Assembly: GCA_023251775.1 (NCBI GenBank)
Contig: JAHEYC010000035.1
Location: 1 to 33,382, forward strand
Reading direction: 5' to 3'
DNA length: 33,382 bases
DNA from: Sphingobacteriaceae bacterium
GTDB lineage: Bacteria > Bacteroidota > Bacteroidia > B-17B0 > Aurantibacillaceae
Part shown: positions 32,786 to 33,382 of the stretch, piece by piece
How the letters are laid out: the number at the start of each line of letters is the position of its first letter
How positions within the stretch are numbered: the stretch's first letter is position 1
Notes under the pieces: model-generated
The model's database searches: none
Seen by the model: only the letters and a program-made list of their open reading frames with translations
Told to the model about the DNA's origin: nothing
Position numbers and translations under genes: made by a program

Positions 32786-33382
32786 GTGTTAGGCTTATAG
32801 AATGCTTTTGCCAAGTGAAAGATAGGATAAATGAACAAAAGAAACAACTCATAAATGAAGCTCATGGCCCACAGATCGGGCTCATTTAGCTTAATGGCGG
32901 CTTTTCTTATGACTAACCATTGAAAGATAACCTTCAAAAGTAAAAGTCCGGCAGCTAAAATTGCCGTATTAAGCGAGAAAAATAATGGCGGTAAACTCAA
33001 CCAAAAAAGGTACTGCGAAAAGTAATTAAAGCCTATTTTGGCCTTAGTGCCGGCACTGTAGAACGGCGACGTAGTAAGGTGCCTGGCCTTTTGAAGCTTC
33101 CAACCCTTAAAATCGGTTTTTGCTTTTGAATAGGTGAAAGCCGTTTGCTGAATACAAGCATTTACATTGGTATCATTAGCCACCTGATTCACAAAAAGAT
33201 CATCGTCGCCCGAATTAATATGGTAATGACTTGAGAATCCTTTATTGCGGTAAAAAAGATCTTTTTTATAAGCCAAATTACGTCCAACCCCCATGTAAGC
33301 CTTACCCTTTATGGCATGCGAGAGGTATTGAACGGCTATCATAAAGGTGTCGAAACGAATTAATTTATTTAAAAAGGAGTCT
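32773..33382 (-). CDS. Family 2 glycosyltransferase, C-terminal part (5' end off window)
   Basis: The frame is open to the right edge (DSFLNKLIRFDTF precedes the first internal Met at 33342), so this is the C-terminal 202 residues of a longer protein. It shows the GT-A/GT2 acceptor region YMGVGRNLAYKKDLFYRNKGF and GDDDLFVNQ, then Q-x-x-R-H-type residues (KLQKARHLTTSPFY). Two or three transmembrane helices follow (YLFWLSLPPLFFSLNTAILAAGLLLLKVIFQWLV; SFIYELFLLFIYPIFHLAKAF). Membrane GT2 enzymes of this kind transfer sugars to lipid or polysaccharide acceptors at the inner membrane. The substrate is unknown. Its last 13 bp overlap the sigma-factor start. Confidence 0.9.
   Translation of the reverse strand, partial: DSFLNKLIRFDTFMIAVQYLSHAIKGKAYMGVGRNLAYKKDLFYRNKGFSSHYHINSGDDDLFVNQVANDTNVNACIQQTAFTYSKAKTDFKGWKLQKARHLTTSPFYSAGTKAKIGFNYFSQYLFWLSLPPLFFSLNTAILAAGLLLLKVIFQWLVIRKAAIKLNEPDLWAMSFIYELFLLFIYPIFHLAKAFYKPNTWTS

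Overview
The window looks like a low-GC chromosome segment from a free-living or environmental member of the Bacteroidota that has a type IX secretion system (T9SS). Three things support this. Several exported proteins end in T9SS sorting domains: the gliding-motility/CHU_C 'type B' kind in the giant genes and the Por-type 'type A' kind at 19475-20806. The best promoter has the Bacteroidota TTG-N20-TAnnTTTG layout (24235-24265). The intergenic gaps carry short palindromes of the type scattered through Bacteroidota genomes. The exact order or genus cannot be set from the sequence alone.

Region 1 (1-16501, minus strand) is a head-to-tail series of four giant surface or secreted proteins. The last one runs off the left edge. 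They share a long tail of Cys-containing Ig-like repeats; the three complete ones also show a PKD domain and a CHU_C sorting domain. Their N-terminal parts differ: two have seven SBBP beta-propeller repeats behind a DUF7948-like domain, one has DUF7948 plus an unrelated propeller-like region, and one has a propeller-like region with no DUF7948. The locus reads as module shuffling on a shared, apparently homogenised tail.

Region 2 (16584-24691) is housekeeping. It holds a 31-bp inverted repeat touching the lysA stop, the lysC-lysA lysine pair, a VCBS-repeat T9SS cargo protein, a DEDDh exonuclease with an ExoX-like tail, ispH, xerD and aroQ. The gaps hold several families of dispersed palindromic repeats.

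Region 3 (24732-27551) has an unrecognised 19-residue-pitch beta-solenoid-like protein with a Cys-rich end, transcribed divergently from a membrane TPR/SpoIIE-type phosphatase sensor.

Region 4 (27612-31297) looks like an acquired island between the phosphatase and rsmG. It contains a GmrSD-type (DUF262 + DUF1524) restriction gene split by a +1 frame change, a DDE integrase/transposase with no usable ATG start, and a 434-bp noncoding stretch. That stretch contains seven copies of an ATGTTGAA-like motif in alternating orientation with near-helical spacing, followed by a perfect 10-bp-arm palindrome.

Region 5 (31298-33382, minus strand) has rsmG, a complex repeat block, an ECF sigma factor with a GTG start, and an overlapping family 2 glycosyltransferase that runs off the right edge.

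No tRNA, rRNA or CRISPR array was seen. The most unusual items are the mosaic giant-protein array, the phased motif array beside the transposase, and the beta-solenoid protein.
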